The notes under the pieces: generated by a model | The model's input: only the letters and a program-made list of their open reading frames with translations | Database searches by the model: none | What the model was told of the DNA's origin: nothing | Made by a program: the position numbers and the translations under genes | NCBI RefSeq assembly: GCF_001524445.2 | Contig: NZ_CP013417.1 | Span: 3,534,001 to 3,598,000, forward strand | Reading direction: 5' to 3' | Source of the DNA: Burkholderia savannae | Lineage (GTDB): Bacteria; Pseudomonadota; Gammaproteobacteria; Burkholderiales; Burkholderiaceae | Length of the DNA stretch: 64,000 bases | Shown: positions 54,306 to 64,000 of the stretch, one piece after another | How the letters are laid out: the number at the start of each line of letters is the position of its first letter | Position numbering within the stretch: position 1 is the stretch's first letter

Positions 54306-55148
54306 CTAAAGCTCGGCGTCCGAAGGCGCCGGTTCGAGCGCCGCCTTCGGCAGGCGCGCGCGCCGCGCGGGCGGCAGCGCCTGCAGCGCGCGGCGTCCGC
54401 GCCGGCCGAGAAAGTATTCGCGGATGAACGGATGATCGACGCCCGCCGCGTCTTCGACGGGCGCGGCGACGAGCACCTTGCGCTCCGCGATCACCGCGAC
54501 GCGCGTCGACAGCGCGACCATCGTATCGAGATCGTGCGTGACCATCACGACGGTCAGGCCGAGCGTGCGATGCAGCGTCGCGATCAGCTCGACGAACTCG
54601 TCGGACGCGCCGGGATCGAGCCCCGCCGTCGGCTCGTCGAGGAACAGCAGCTCGGGCTCGAGCGCGATCGCGCGCGCGATCCCGACCCGCTTGACCATCC
54701 CGCCCGACAGCGCGGCCGGCATCTTCGACGCGTGCTTGCACGGCAGCCCGACCATCTCGAGCTTGAGCATCACGATGTCGTGCAGCAGATCCTCCGGCAC
54801 GCGGCCGAGCTCGCGCAGCGGCTGCGCGACGTTGTCGAACACGGTCAGCGACGAGAACAGCGCGCCGTGCTGGAACAGCATGCCCGAGCGGCTGCGCATC
54901 ACGCGCGCGGTGTCGGCGTCGATCTTCGACGTGTCCTGGCCGAACACCTCGATCGTGCCGGAGCTCGGCCGCTCGAGGCCGAGGATCTGCCGCACGAGCG
55001 TCGTCTTGCCCGAGCCCGAGCCGCCGACGATCGACACGATCTCGCCCGCGCGCACGTCGAAATCCAGATGCTCGTGGACGACGTTGCGCCCGTAGCGCTT
55101 CGTCAGGTCGCGCACCTCGATCACGAAATCGTCGTCGCGCGCGTTCAT
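54306..55148 (-). CDS. mlaF: ABC transporter ATP-binding protein (MlaF family)
   Basis: A 280-residue ATPase: Walker A GGSGSGKTTLVRQI, Q-loop, signature SGGMVKRVGIARAI (LSGGM), Walker B LLFLDEPTAGLDP and switch His VTHDLDTMV. Ends with a ~30-residue Ala/Pro-rich tail. ATG 55148 overlaps the mlaE stop (ATGA, 4 bp), so these are coupled. MlaF drives phospholipid movement between inner and outer membrane. Confidence 0.95.
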   Translation of the reverse strand: MNARDDDFVIEVRDLTKRYGRNVVHEHLDFDVRAGEIVSIVGGSGSGKTTLVRQILGLERPSSGTIEVFGQDTSKIDADTARVMRSRSGMLFQHGALFSSLTVFDNVAQPLRELGRVPEDLLHDIVMLKLEMVGLPCKHASKMPAALSGGMVKRVGIARAIALEPELLFLDEPTAGLDPGASDEFVELIATLHRTLGLTVVMVTHDLDTMVALSTRVAVIAERKVLVAAPVEDAAGVDHPFIREYFLGRRGRRALQALPPARRARLPKAALEPAPSDAEL

Positions 55149-56302
55149 CCGAGCCCCACGTTCTGGAAGAGGATCGCGAACACCGCATCGGCGAGGATCA
55201 CGACCGTGATCGACGTGACGACGGAAGTCGTCGTCCCTTCGCCGAGGCTCTGCGAATTCGCCTTGATCCGGAAGCCGAAGTGGCACGCGACGAGCGCGAT
55301 CAGCATCCCGAACACGACGCCCTTGCCGAGCCCGATGAACACGTTCGCGATCGGCACGACGGACGGCAGCGAGCGCACGAAGAAGTTCAGGTCGATGCCG
55401 AGCACGAACTTCGCGGCGAGCGCGCCGCCCGCGAGCGCGATGATGTTGGTCCACATCACGAGCAGCGGCATCGCGACGCCGAGCGCGAGCACGCGCGGCA
55501 GCGTGATCCGCAGGCCGTGCGGAATGCCCATCACGCGCATCGCGTCGAGCTCCTCCGTCACGCGCATCACGCCGATCTGCGCGGTGATCGCGGAGCCCGA
55601 GCGGCCAGCGACGAGGATCGCCGACAGCACCGGCCCGAGCTCGCGAATCACCGAGAGGCCGAGGATGTTGACGATGTAGCGGTTCGCGCCGAAGAGCTGC
55701 AGCTGCTGCGCGGACAGATACGACAGCACGATGCCGATCAGGAACGCGACGAGCGCCGTGATCGGCAGCGCCTTCGCGCCCGCCGCGTAGACGTTCGCGG
55801 AGATCTCGGTCCACGGCATCGTGCGCGGCCGGCGCAGCACCGACAGCAGATCGACGATCAGGCCGCCGAGCAGCGCGATGCCGCCGTACAGGTGTTCGCC
55901 GAACGTGAAGAGGCCCTGGCCGAAGCGCGTGACCGGATCGATCCGCACGACGGGCTCGGGCGCCTCGCGGCTCTCGTCGAGCCGTTCGATGCGCTCGAAC
56001 ACGGTCCGCTGATTGTCGGTGAGCGCGATCCCGGCGGGCAGCTTGCGGCCCCACACGCGCCAGAGCGCCTGGCCGCCGACGTGGTCGAGCCGGTCGACGC
56101 CGGACAGATCCCACGCGCCGACCGGCTCCTTCGCGAGCCGTGCGATGCGGCGCGCGACGTTGCCGCGGTCGCGCGCGAGCGCGAGCGCCGTCCACTGGCC
56201 GGACAGGCGCACGGTCGAACCTTGGCTGCCGGCATCGACCGACAGGCCGGGAGGTGTCTGGAAGTCCAAAGGGCGATTTCGCAAAACGGTGACAGAGGCC
56301 AT
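55145..56302 (-). CDS. mlaE: ABC permease MlaE with N-terminal STAS-like domain
   Basis: A 385-residue permease. The N-terminal ~110 residues (STVRLSGQWTALAL, WDLSGVDRLDHVGGQALWRVWG) have the STAS/MlaB pattern, fused to the permease that normally needs a separate MlaB. The MlaE core shows LGPVLSAILVAGRSGSAITAQIGVMRVTEELDAMRVMGI and the C-terminal FGFRIKANSQSLGEGTTTSVV. ATG 56302 chosen; the frame upstream is GC-rich noise. First gene of the operon. No mlaC is seen next to it. Confidence 0.95.
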   Translation of the reverse strand: MASVTVLRNRPLDFQTPPGLSVDAGSQGSTVRLSGQWTALALARDRGNVARRIARLAKEPVGAWDLSGVDRLDHVGGQALWRVWGRKLPAGIALTDNQRTVFERIERLDESREAPEPVVRIDPVTRFGQGLFTFGEHLYGGIALLGGLIVDLLSVLRRPRTMPWTEISANVYAAGAKALPITALVAFLIGIVLSYLSAQQLQLFGANRYIVNILGLSVIRELGPVLSAILVAGRSGSAITAQIGVMRVTEELDAMRVMGIPHGLRITLPRVLALGVAMPLLVMWTNIIALAGGALAAKFVLGIDLNFFVRSLPSVVPIANVFIGLGKGVVFGMLIALVACHFGFRIKANSQSLGEGTTTSVVTSITVVILADAVFAILFQNVGLG

Positions 56303-56580
56303 TGTAGCGAACCGCTTCGCCGCGCGAAGTCTCGTTTCGCCCGCGCGCGCGGCGCGGCCGGGCGTCGCGCGCGCACGCGGCGCGCGGCCCGCGCCGGCCG
56401 CTCCCGCGCCGCGCAAGCTTCCGGTATGCTTTCCGCGCGCCTTCCGGTTGGCCGTCCAAGCGCTTTCATTCTTCGGTCACGTTTCCTTTCGATACTCTCA
56501 CGCGCTGGATGCCAGGCCGCCGGCGCATGCGCCGCTCACGCCATCCCCGGCTCAACGGAAACAGAACAGGAACAATCCCG

Positions 56581-58644
56581 ATGCCCTTCCCCTCGCGTTT
56601 TCGCCGGCGGCTCTCGGCCGCCGCCCTCGTCGCATGCGCGGCGCTCGTCGCCGGCTGCAACGATGACGTCGATTCGACGCCGCCCGCCTCGTCCGGCGCG
56701 CCCACGCCCGCCGGCGCGAAGGCCACGCTCGCCGTGCTCGAGACGACCGATCTGCACACGAACGTGCTGTCGTACGATTACTTCAAGCTCGCCGCCGACA
56801 AGTCGCTCGGCTTCGAACGCGTCGCGACGCTGATCGCGCAGGCGCGCGCGCAGTATCCGAACACGCTCCTCCTCGACAACGGCGACACGATCCAGGGCAC
56901 GGCGCTCGCCGATTATCAGGCGCTCGTGAAACCCGTGCCGTGCGGCAGCGCGCTCGCGATCTACAAGGTGATGAACGCGGCGAAATTCGACGGCGGCGGC
57001 ATCGGCAATCACGAATTCAACTACGGGCTGCCGTACCTGTCGCAGGTGACGGGCAACACGTTCGCCGTCGACGGCCTGCCCGACCCGGCGCAGCAGAAGA
57101 AATGCGCGGGCCCGAACTTCCCGCAGGTGCTCGCGAACGTGATCAGCGCGAAGACGAACGCGCCGCTCTTCACGCCGTACACGATCCTCACGAAGACCGT
57201 CGCCGCGACGGCGCCGGACGGCCGCGCGATCACGGCGCCCGTGAAGATCGGCATCATCGGCTTCACGCCGCCCGCGATCATGAGCTGGGACAAGCGCTGG
57301 CTCGACGGCAAGGTCTACACGACGGGCCTGAAGGAAGCGGCCGAGAAGTACATCCCCGAAATGCGCGCGAAGGGCGCGGACCTCGTCGTCGCGATCTCGC
57401 ACGGCGGCCTCGACAACTCGCCGTATTCGCCGACGATGGAAAACGGCAGCTGGTGGCTGTCCACCGTGCCCGGCATCGACGCGATGCTGATCGGCCACTC
57501 CCACCAGGTGTTCCCGGACGCGGCGAGCACGATCGCGCAGTTCAACCTGCCGGGCGTCGACAAGGCGAAGGGCACGGTCAACGGCGTGCCCACCGTGATG
57601 GCGAACTACTGGGGCAAGCATCTCGGCGTGATCAAGCTCGGCCTCGCATTCGACGGCAAGAAGTGGAGCGTCGACCCATCGCAGACGACCGTCGAGGCGC
57701 GCTCGATCCAGAATCCGGACAAGAGCTACGTCGACGCGGACCCGTCCGTCGCCGCGGCGATCGCGGCCGAGCATCAGGCGACGATCGATTACGTGAAGAC
57801 GCCGATCGGCGGCACCGACTACCGGATGACCAGCTATTTCGCGGACGTCGGCGACCCCGGCGCGATCCAGATCGTCAACGAGGCGCAGGCCGACTACGTC
57901 GCGAGCTACGTCGTGGCGAACCTGCCGCAGTACGCGTCGCTGCCGGTGCTGTCGGTGAGCGCGCCGTTCAAGAGCGGCTTCGGCGGCGGCACGGACTTCA
58001 CCGACGTCGCGGCGGGCGCGCTCGCGATCAACAACGCGGCCGATCTCTATCTGTACCCGAACACCGTCTACGCGGTGAAGGTGAGCGGCGCCGACATCAG
58101 GAACTGGCTCGAGACCGCGGCGAAGCGCTTCAACACGATCGATCCGACGAAGGCGACCGCGCAGAAGCTCGTGAGCAGCTTCCCCGGCTACAACTTCGAC
58201 ATGTTCACGTCCGCCGATCTGCGCTACGAGATCGACGTGACGCAGGCGGTGGGCAGCCGGATCAGGAACCTGACTTACAAAGGCGCGCCGATCGATCCGA
58301 ACGCGCAGTTCATCGTCGCGACGAACAATTATCGCGCGAGCGGCGGCGGCAACTTCCCGGGCCTCGACGGCAGCAAGACGATCTTCGCGTCGCCCGACGC
58401 GAACCGCGACGTGCTGATCGCGTACATCAAGAAGCGCGGCCAGCTCACGCGCGCGGCCGACGGCATGCAGCGGAGCTGGCGCTTCACGAAGCTCGCGGGG
58501 TCGGTCGCGCACGTGCAGTTCGCGTCGGCGCCGAACCTCGTCGCGCTCGCGAACGCGGCAGGCGTCGCGGGCATCACGCAGATCGCGGCCGACGATGGCT
58601 CCGGCAAGGGACTCGCGACCTACGAGATTGATCTGACGCAATGA
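56581..58644 (+). CDS. cpdB: 2',3'-cyclic nucleotide 2'-phosphodiesterase / 3'-nucleotidase, lipoprotein form
   Basis: A 687-residue metallophosphoesterase. Signal and lipobox AALVAGCNDD, then the catalytic domain with ETTDLHTNVLSYDY, DNGDTIQGTALADY, GNHEFNYGLPYL, ISHGGLD and IGHSHQVFP, and the C-terminal 5'-nucleotidase domain (VSAPFKSGFGGGTDFTDV, YPNTVYAVKVSGADIRNWLE, NNYRASGGGNFPG). It releases phosphate and nucleosides from nucleotides in the periplasm or at the outer membrane. Start ATG 56581 fits the signal; a frame to 56509 exists. Stand-alone gene. Confidence 0.93.
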   Translation: MPFPSRFRRRLSAAALVACAALVAGCNDDVDSTPPASSGAPTPAGAKATLAVLETTDLHTNVLSYDYFKLAADKSLGFERVATLIAQARAQYPNTLLLDNGDTIQGTALADYQALVKPVPCGSALAIYKVMNAAKFDGGGIGNHEFNYGLPYLSQVTGNTFAVDGLPDPAQQKKCAGPNFPQVLANVISAKTNAPLFTPYTILTKTVAATAPDGRAITAPVKIGIIGFTPPAIMSWDKRWLDGKVYTTGLKEAAEKYIPEMRAKGADLVVAISHGGLDNSPYSPTMENGSWWLSTVPGIDAMLIGHSHQVFPDAASTIAQFNLPGVDKAKGTVNGVPTVMANYWGKHLGVIKLGLAFDGKKWSVDPSQTTVEARSIQNPDKSYVDADPSVAAAIAAEHQATIDYVKTPIGGTDYRMTSYFADVGDPGAIQIVNEAQADYVASYVVANLPQYASLPVLSVSAPFKSGFGGGTDFTDVAAGALAINNAADLYLYPNTVYAVKVSGADIRNWLETAAKRFNTIDPTKATAQKLVSSFPGYNFDMFTSADLRYEIDVTQAVGSRIRNLTYKGAPIDPNAQFIVATNNYRASGGGNFPGLDGSKTIFASPDANRDVLIAYIKKRGQLTRAADGMQRSWRFTKLAGSVAHVQFASAPNLVALANAAGVAGITQIAADDGSGKGLATYEIDLTQ

Positions 58645-59148
<504 letters not shown>

Positions 59149-60036
59149 ATGATGAATGCAACCAAGAACCTGATCTCGACACGCGTCACGACGCCGCCCG
59201 GTGACGCGCCGCGCCCGTCGCCGCGGCAGCGCCTGCTGCGCGCGACGCTGTCGCCCGTCGGCATGCTCGCCGTCGCGGCGGCGCTGGCGGCGGGCGTCGC
59301 CGTGGCGGACCGGCTCGAGCATCCGGCGCCCGGCGCGCAGTCCGTCACGCGCGCGCAGCTCGACGAATGGCGCGCGATGGTCGAACAGGCGGCCGAGCCG
59401 CGCGCGCTCGGCCGCCTTCGCGCGCTCGCGCAGCGCGGCTCGGCCGACGCGCAGTCGGCGCTCGGCCTCGCGCTCGTCGGCTCGCGCGATCTCGCGCTGC
59501 GCGACGAAGGCATGCGCTGGCTCGAAACGGCCGCGCGCGCGGCGCCGCTCGGCAGCGCGCCGACGAGCGCCGGCGTGCGCGACGCGCGCCTCGCGCTCGG
59601 CAAGGCATGGCTGCTCGGCACGGGCGGCGCCGCGCGCGACTACCCGCGCGCGCTTGCGATGCTGCGCCCGCTCGCCGCCGTGGGCGATCCGAACGCCGCG
59701 TACTACGTCGGCCTCATCTACCGCAGCGGCTACGGCACGCCCGCCGATCCCGCCGAGGCGGCCCGCTGGTTCGAGCTCTCGGCCCGCCACGACATACCGG
59801 CCGCGCAATTCATGCTCGCGAACGCGTACCGCGACGGCAGCGGCGTGCGCCGAGACGAGGCGCGCGCGCTCGCGCTGTACCGGCAGGCCGCCGACCGCGA
59901 GCTGCCGGAAGCGGTGCAAACGCTCGCGATCGCGTACCGCAACGGCGAACTCGGGCTGCCGCGCGACCCCGACGCGTTCCACGCGCAATGGATCGAGGCC
60001 GCGCACGCGCTCAAGCACCCGGCGCTCGCGCCTTGA
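59149..60036 (+). CDS. Sel1-repeat (TPR-like) membrane protein
   Basis: A 295-residue protein. One N-terminal helix (VGMLAVAAALAAGVAVADRL) and then Sel1-like repeats: LRPLAAVGDPNAAYYVGLIYRSGYGTPADPAEAARWFELSARHDIPAAQFMLANAYRDGSGVRRDEARALALYRQAADRELPEAVQTLAIAYRNGELG holds at least three. Sel1 repeats act in protein-protein contacts, often at the envelope or in host-related systems. Start ATG 59149 or the next codon. It lies just before the type III remnant region. Confidence 0.85.
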   Translation: MMNATKNLISTRVTTPPGDAPRPSPRQRLLRATLSPVGMLAVAAALAAGVAVADRLEHPAPGAQSVTRAQLDEWRAMVEQAAEPRALGRLRALAQRGSADAQSALGLALVGSRDLALRDEGMRWLETAARAAPLGSAPTSAGVRDARLALGKAWLLGTGGAARDYPRALAMLRPLAAVGDPNAAYYVGLIYRSGYGTPADPAEAARWFELSARHDIPAAQFMLANAYRDGSGVRRDEARALALYRQAADRELPEAVQTLAIAYRNGELGLPRDPDAFHAQWIEAAHALKHPALAP

Positions 60037-60364
60037 TCGAACGAATGCCTTGAACGGGCGCGGCGGCGGGCCACGGGAACCCGCCGTCGCGCGGATGCGG
60101 CGGATGCGCCTGCCGCCACGCGAACACACGAACGCGCAAACACGCAGGCGCGCACGCGCGCTTTACGCCCCTCCGCCCAGCCGATCGCGCTGCCCGCCGC
60201 GCGAACTCCGCCCCCCAAAAAACGAAGCGATCGACGAATTCAAAAAGAGGCGCGCGAGACGATCGTGTACGAATACGCATGGCGGCCGAACCACGCATTT
60301 CGGCCGCGCTTGCCTTCCGGCGAGCCACCCCGTTTACGCGAAGCCCTTGTTCCACACGACACTC
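60037..60364. other. Intergenic, no gene seen
   Basis: 328 bp between the Sel1 gene and the chaperone remnant. It has an AT-richer part at 60210-60245 (CCCCAAAAAACGAAGCG...) that could hold the promoter for the chaperone gene. Confidence 0.4.
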
Positions 60365-60553
60365 ATGACCGTCCGTTTCTCCGACCTCCCGCCGGGCATC
60401 CGCTCGGCGTCCGCGCCCTCCCCGCACGACGGCGCGACCGACGCGCTGCTCGCCGAGCTCGCGCAGCGGCTCGGCCTGCCCGGCCTGCACTTCGATTCGC
60501 AGGGCCTCTGCCGTCTGCTGATCGACGAATCCCTGCCGATCCTGCTGCGCCGT
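60365..60553 (+). pseudogene. 5' remnant of a CesT-like type III secretion chaperone gene
   Basis: From ATG 60365 the frame reads MTVRFSDLPPGIRSASAP, then DALLAELAQRLGLPGLHFDSQGLCRLLIDESLPILLRR. The second part fits the first helix and beta strands of Tir-type (CesT) chaperones, which are ~130-160 residues long. After about codon 63 the similarity stops and the frame continues into shadow sequence antisense or out of frame to the next reading frame. The break occurs near 60550. So only the N-terminal half of the chaperone remains. Identification rests on pattern recognition only. Confidence 0.55.
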
Positions 60554-60554
60554 A

Positions 60555-63455
60555 GCTTCGCACGATCACACGGGCTTTCAGCAGACGACGAAGGAAGCCG
60601 GCATCAATTCCAACTGGAACTACGACGAGTTCGCGACCGACTACTTCGCGCACAAGGTCTATCGGACGCTTTATCCGGACGCCGACTACAAGACCAACTA
60701 TTTCACGACGGATCTCGGCGGACGGCCGAAAGTCTGGGGCGGCAATCTGATCGGGTTCATGATCCAGTCCGGACACATGCGCGAGGCCGACATCAGGTCG
60801 GCCTACGCGAACGGCGACGGTTCGCTCGCGCTGCTCGAAGGCGAGAAGCTCGACGCGTGGAAGCAGTACGCGAAGACCGGGCGCGCGACGGGCGCGATCG
60901 CGCGCGCGGTCGCGACCGGCGCGACAACGCCGCCGGAAGGCGTCGCGCAAGCGGCCGACGCGACGCAGCGCGTCGATCACGGCATCAAGCAGGCGGCGTC
61001 GGGCGCGGCGATCTCGAGCGCGGTCGCCGGCGCCGCCGGTGCGATTCCGCAGCCGCCGGCGAAGGTCGCATCGGGCGTGATCGGCGCGACGGACAAGCTC
61101 GCGACGGACACGCAGGCGTCCGACAGCCTGCGCGAGGCGGCCGGCTCGTCCGGCGACGCGAGCGCGACGAAGCAGGCGGCGGGCGAAAATCCGCGCGCGA
61201 AGCTCGACGGCGGCGCGCCGTCGGGCGACCGAAGCGCGCCGCAGCCGGAAGCCGGGGATGCCGGGGCGACGGCGTCCGCGCACCGGCCGTTGCCGACGAG
61301 CCAGCCGTTCAAGGCGTCGGACGCGTCAGGGGAGCGTCTCGCGGACAAACTGCTGGCGTCGTTCACGCCGCTCGATTTCCGTGCCGCCGCGCAGGCCGCC
61401 GCGCCCGGGAGCGCCGCGGCCGCCGCCCCATCGGCCGAATCGGCCATCGACGCGCGCGCGCGTCAACTGGCGCAGCCCGTGACCGGTCTGGCGGGCGCGC
61501 TGATCGATGCGCTCGGCGGTTCACGCGATCCGCAGGGCGGCGCGGCGCTACGCAGGCTCGCGCAAAAGAATCAGTACGGCGAATTCGAGATCGGCGCGGC
61601 GTTGGCGCGCCGTCTGACCGACCGGCCTTCGGCCGAGCGCGGCGCGGGAATCGAGCTGAACGACGCGTACCTGCAGTTGCTGCAGGCGGTCGTGACCGAC
61701 AGCGACAGTCAGGCGGTCGCCCGGGAGGTCGCGAAACTGCTGCGTTCGCCGGATCACGAGAAGTCGGGCCTGAGCCGGCTGCTGCAAGGCAAGCTGCCGG
61801 GCTATTACAAGGCCGTGCTCGACCACGGCGTGAATCATCCGCAACTGCTCGCATCGATGAAGGGGTTGCTCGCGGAACTCGACGACAAGGCCGCGCAAGC
61901 GCGGCCGGGCGACCGAGCCGCGCTCGACAAGCTGACGGGCAAAATCAAGAACCAGTTCGACGAAGTGGTCGGCCGCCTGCGGGAGCCGTTGCCGGAAACG
62001 GCCGCGGCGTCGAAGGACAGCGTGAAGGCGCGGCTCGAAAACATCAAGCTCCGGGCCTGGCAGATCGCGCAGCGCAAAGCCGCGGAAGAACATCGGCAGA
62101 CGATGCTCGAACGCGCGCAGGAACAGCTCCAGTCGCAATTGAACGAGCGCCTGAAATCGCACGGCCTGAATCTGCCCGACTACATGCGGGCGAGCCTCGG
62201 CGACGCGCATCTGTCGCTGCTGCGCGCGTTGCACGAGCAGTTCGGGCAGCGCATGCAAGCGAGCGGCGACTCCGTCAAGGCGCGCTTCGCGCAGCGGCTC
62301 GACGCGGCGCGCGCGAGCGTCGGCGCGGTACGGGCGCGCGTCGACGAATTCGAGCAGCGGCTCGCCGAGCTCAAGGCGCAACCGCGCGCGAGCGCGACGA
62401 AGTCGGAAAAGGCGACGGTCGAAACGGCGCTCAAGGCCGAGAAGAAGGCGCTCAAGGAGGCGACGCGCGCGTTCGAGGACGTCGCGGACAGCGCGCGACG
62501 CGCGCTCGACGGCGCGCAGTACGCATTGCGGCACGAAACGCGCGCCGAATTGATCCGCGCGATGCTCGACAGCGGCGTGTTCGTCGAGAACAAGACGGAG
62601 GAAGCCGATGCGCTGAAGCGGTGTCTCGAATCGAGCCAGGCGAAGGATATCGTGATGCGCGCGGTCGAACGGGCGAAGGATTATTCCGGGCTCGTCGACA
62701 AGGACAAGGCGATTCGCGTCGCGAGCGAGGCGCTCGTGCGCCACGTGATGAACGATCGCTTCTTCGTCGACAAGATGGCGCGAATTCAACAGAGCTTCTC
62801 GAATCTCGCCGCACGTCGCGAGGCCGGGCAGGCGGCGCCGGGCGTCGCGTTGCACGACGCGCGCCGCGAGGCGGCGTCCGGCGCGGAGCATCGGGTCGGC
62901 GAGGCGGTGTCGTCGCAGGTGAAGGCGCAGGCGGCAACGGCGGCCGAGCAGGTCGCGCGCAAACAGGCGCAGACCGAGGCGGCGCTGCAGGCCGAGCGCG
63001 CGGCGAAGGACGCGGCGATGCGCGCTGCGCAGCGCGACGCGCAGCAGCAGGCGGAGCGGGAGGCGCAGCGCAAGGCGGAGCAGGAAGCGGAGCGTCGCGC
63101 GCGCGAAAGCGCCGAATCGGCTGCGCGCGACGCCGCGCGTCGCGCGGCCGAGGAAAAGGCTGCTCAGGCGGCGCGACAGCAGGCTGAACAGGAAGCGAGG
63201 CGGGGGATCGAGCGGGCCGCGGCCGAGCGCGCGCATCAGATCTGGGCCGACAACTTCAATCGGCAATTGCAGCGCGCCGACGGCAACCTGCGCGACATCA
63301 ACCTCGAGGAGCGCCTCGACAGGCTGCGCAACGGCGACATCGAGGAGCGTCTCGACAGGCTGCGGGAGGACCCACCGCGGCCCGATCCCGCGACGCGCGC
63401 CGGCGCTCGCCAGGCGCAAGCGCTGACGTCGGACGGCAAGCCGCGAATCGTCTGA
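60555..63455 (+). pseudogene. 5'-truncated large Ala-rich coiled-coil protein, probable type III effector body
   Basis: An open frame from 60525 to 63455 with protein-like sequence from about 60570 (TGFQQTTKEAGINSNWNYDEFATDYFAHKVYRTLYPDADYKTNYFTTDLGG). The first ATG is 60759, mid-domain, giving 898 residues. Then a low-complexity Ala/Ser/Pro part, a long helical region, an A/E/R/Q coiled coil (about residues 730-840 from 60759) and a C-terminal duplicated EERLDRLR motif. No known family recognised; the context after a CesT-like chaperone suggests a secreted effector. The 5' part appears lost, fused to the chaperone remnant. It could still be expressed from 60759. Confidence 0.6.
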
Positions 63456-63796
63456 CGCGCCGTTTCGCCGTTGCCGGCCGGGCGCATCGCGCGACGCACC
63501 TGGCCGGCACGCGAACGCGGCGCCGGGCCGCGCCGCCGATCGGCGGCGCGTGCGCGGCTGTTTGGCGCCAGCGCATACCGTCGTCGCGCGGCGCGAGATC
63601 GCGCGCGCCGGCGAGCGCGAGGCCGAGCGCCGGAGGGCCAAAGCGCCGCGCCGCCTACTTCGCCGAAGCGCGGAGCCGCCGCGTTCCCGAATCGCCGAAT
63701 CGTTCGGACGCTCGGACGCCGAATCATCGGCGCAAATGCGCCGCGCCGTCCATTCATCGACAGACGGCGCGCGCCGATACGGCCCGAGCCTGTTCA
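63456..63796. other. Intergenic, no gene seen
   Basis: 341 bp between the effector-like frame and a gene converging from the right. No supported gene, no clear terminator. Confidence 0.5.
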
Positions 63797-64000
63797 TCAA
63801 ATGTGCTTTTTCAGCGCCGACGACGACGCACCGCCCGGCGCGATCGCCGTCACGCCGCGAATCGCGTTCACGCCGTCCTTCGGTTGGCCGCCGCCTTGCT
63901 CGATCCTGTTGGCCGCGGCGCCGGGGGCTTTGATGAGCGCACGAACCTCGTCGGGCAGCGCGCCGCGCTTGTCGATCCGTGCGTCGAGGCCGTCGCGAAA
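63797..64000 (-). CDS. Unidentified protein, C-terminal 67 residues (gene continues off the right edge)
   Basis: The minus strand reads in one frame from the edge to TGA at 63797-63799: FRDGLDARIDKRGALPDEV, RALIKAPGAAANRIEQ, GGGQPKDGVNAIRGV, TAIAPGGASSSALKKHI. Clear GC3-type codon use supports coding. I do not recognise it. It converges on the effector remnant, so it may belong to the same accessory region. Confidence 0.6.
   Translation of the reverse strand, partial: FRDGLDARIDKRGALPDEVRALIKAPGAAANRIEQGGGQPKDGVNAIRGVTAIAPGGASSSALKKHI

Noticed and set aside
59201..63187. A 1328-residue plus-strand open frame
   Set aside because: It overlaps the Sel1 gene, the chaperone start and the effector frame in other phases; composition is Arg/Ala-rich shadow of GC3-biased genes. 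Only its 60365-60553 part looks like protein.

Overview
The window is GC-rich (about two thirds G+C by eye), densely packed chromosomal DNA. It looks like a Burkholderia of the pseudomallei/mallei/thailandensis group. The reasons are the protein family content, the gene groupings (gshA-gshB-PTS, lipB-lipA, dctA-dctB-dctD, mla operon), very strong GC3 bias giving long antisense ORFs everywhere, and many heptamer, hexamer, 12-bp and 49-bp tandem repeats between genes. I cannot fix the species from the sequence alone. I saw no tRNA or rRNA gene, no CRISPR array, no insertion sequence and no prophage.

Layout. 1-5876: aa3-type cytochrome oxidase genes ctaD (cut by the window edge) and ctaC (with a C-terminal OmpA-like domain), a DUF2244 gene, bioC-like, comF and trmL. 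5877-12732: macro-domain gene, gpsA-secB-grxC-rhodanese on the minus strand, then gpmA, ctpA and a MoeB/ThiF-type E1 gene on the plus strand. 12939-18165: gshA-gshB-manX-ptsH-ptsI, read right to left, joining glutathione synthesis to an incomplete regulatory PTS. 18487-20971: amtB and glnK behind a clear sigma-54 promoter, divergent from ubiK, then comM. 22793-26659: GNAT gene, a stand-alone type II thioesterase, an AT-rich island with DnaA-box-like sites, a lipoprotein and a TlpA-like thioredoxin.

26737-38020 is a minus-strand dicarboxylate region. dctA (with a sigma-54 promoter and palindromic upstream sites), dctB and dctD make an uptake system. Behind them lies a beta-oxidation operon: bifunctional hydratase/dehydrogenase, two paired acyl-CoA dehydrogenases and a class III CoA-transferase. 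It resembles the pim-type dicarboxylate degradation genes. Seven 49-bp hairpin units fill the gap between the two dehydrogenase genes. 38179-43522: three independent units with LysR regulators, a gamma-glutamyltransferase-like lipoprotein without the expected catalytic threonine, and a quinone-oxidoreductase-like gene.

44088-51373: lipB-lipA, a DUF2917 gene, a GcvA-like regulator, the DUF493-dat pair, a D,D-carboxypeptidase, a small hydrolase and a 2Fe-2S ferredoxin. 51453-56302: mlaE-mlaF-mlaD, a lipoprotein and a VanZ-family gene, probably one lipid-transport operon. 56581-60036: a CpdB-like lipoprotein nucleotidase, an 18-copy heptamer array and a Sel1-repeat protein.

60365-64000 is the most unusual part. 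The first ~63 codons of a CesT-like type III secretion chaperone run directly, out of frame, into a >2.8-kb Ala-rich coiled-coil coding region that has no start of its own. This looks like a deletion joining a chaperone gene to the body of its presumed substrate. A further unidentified gene enters from the right edge on the minus strand.
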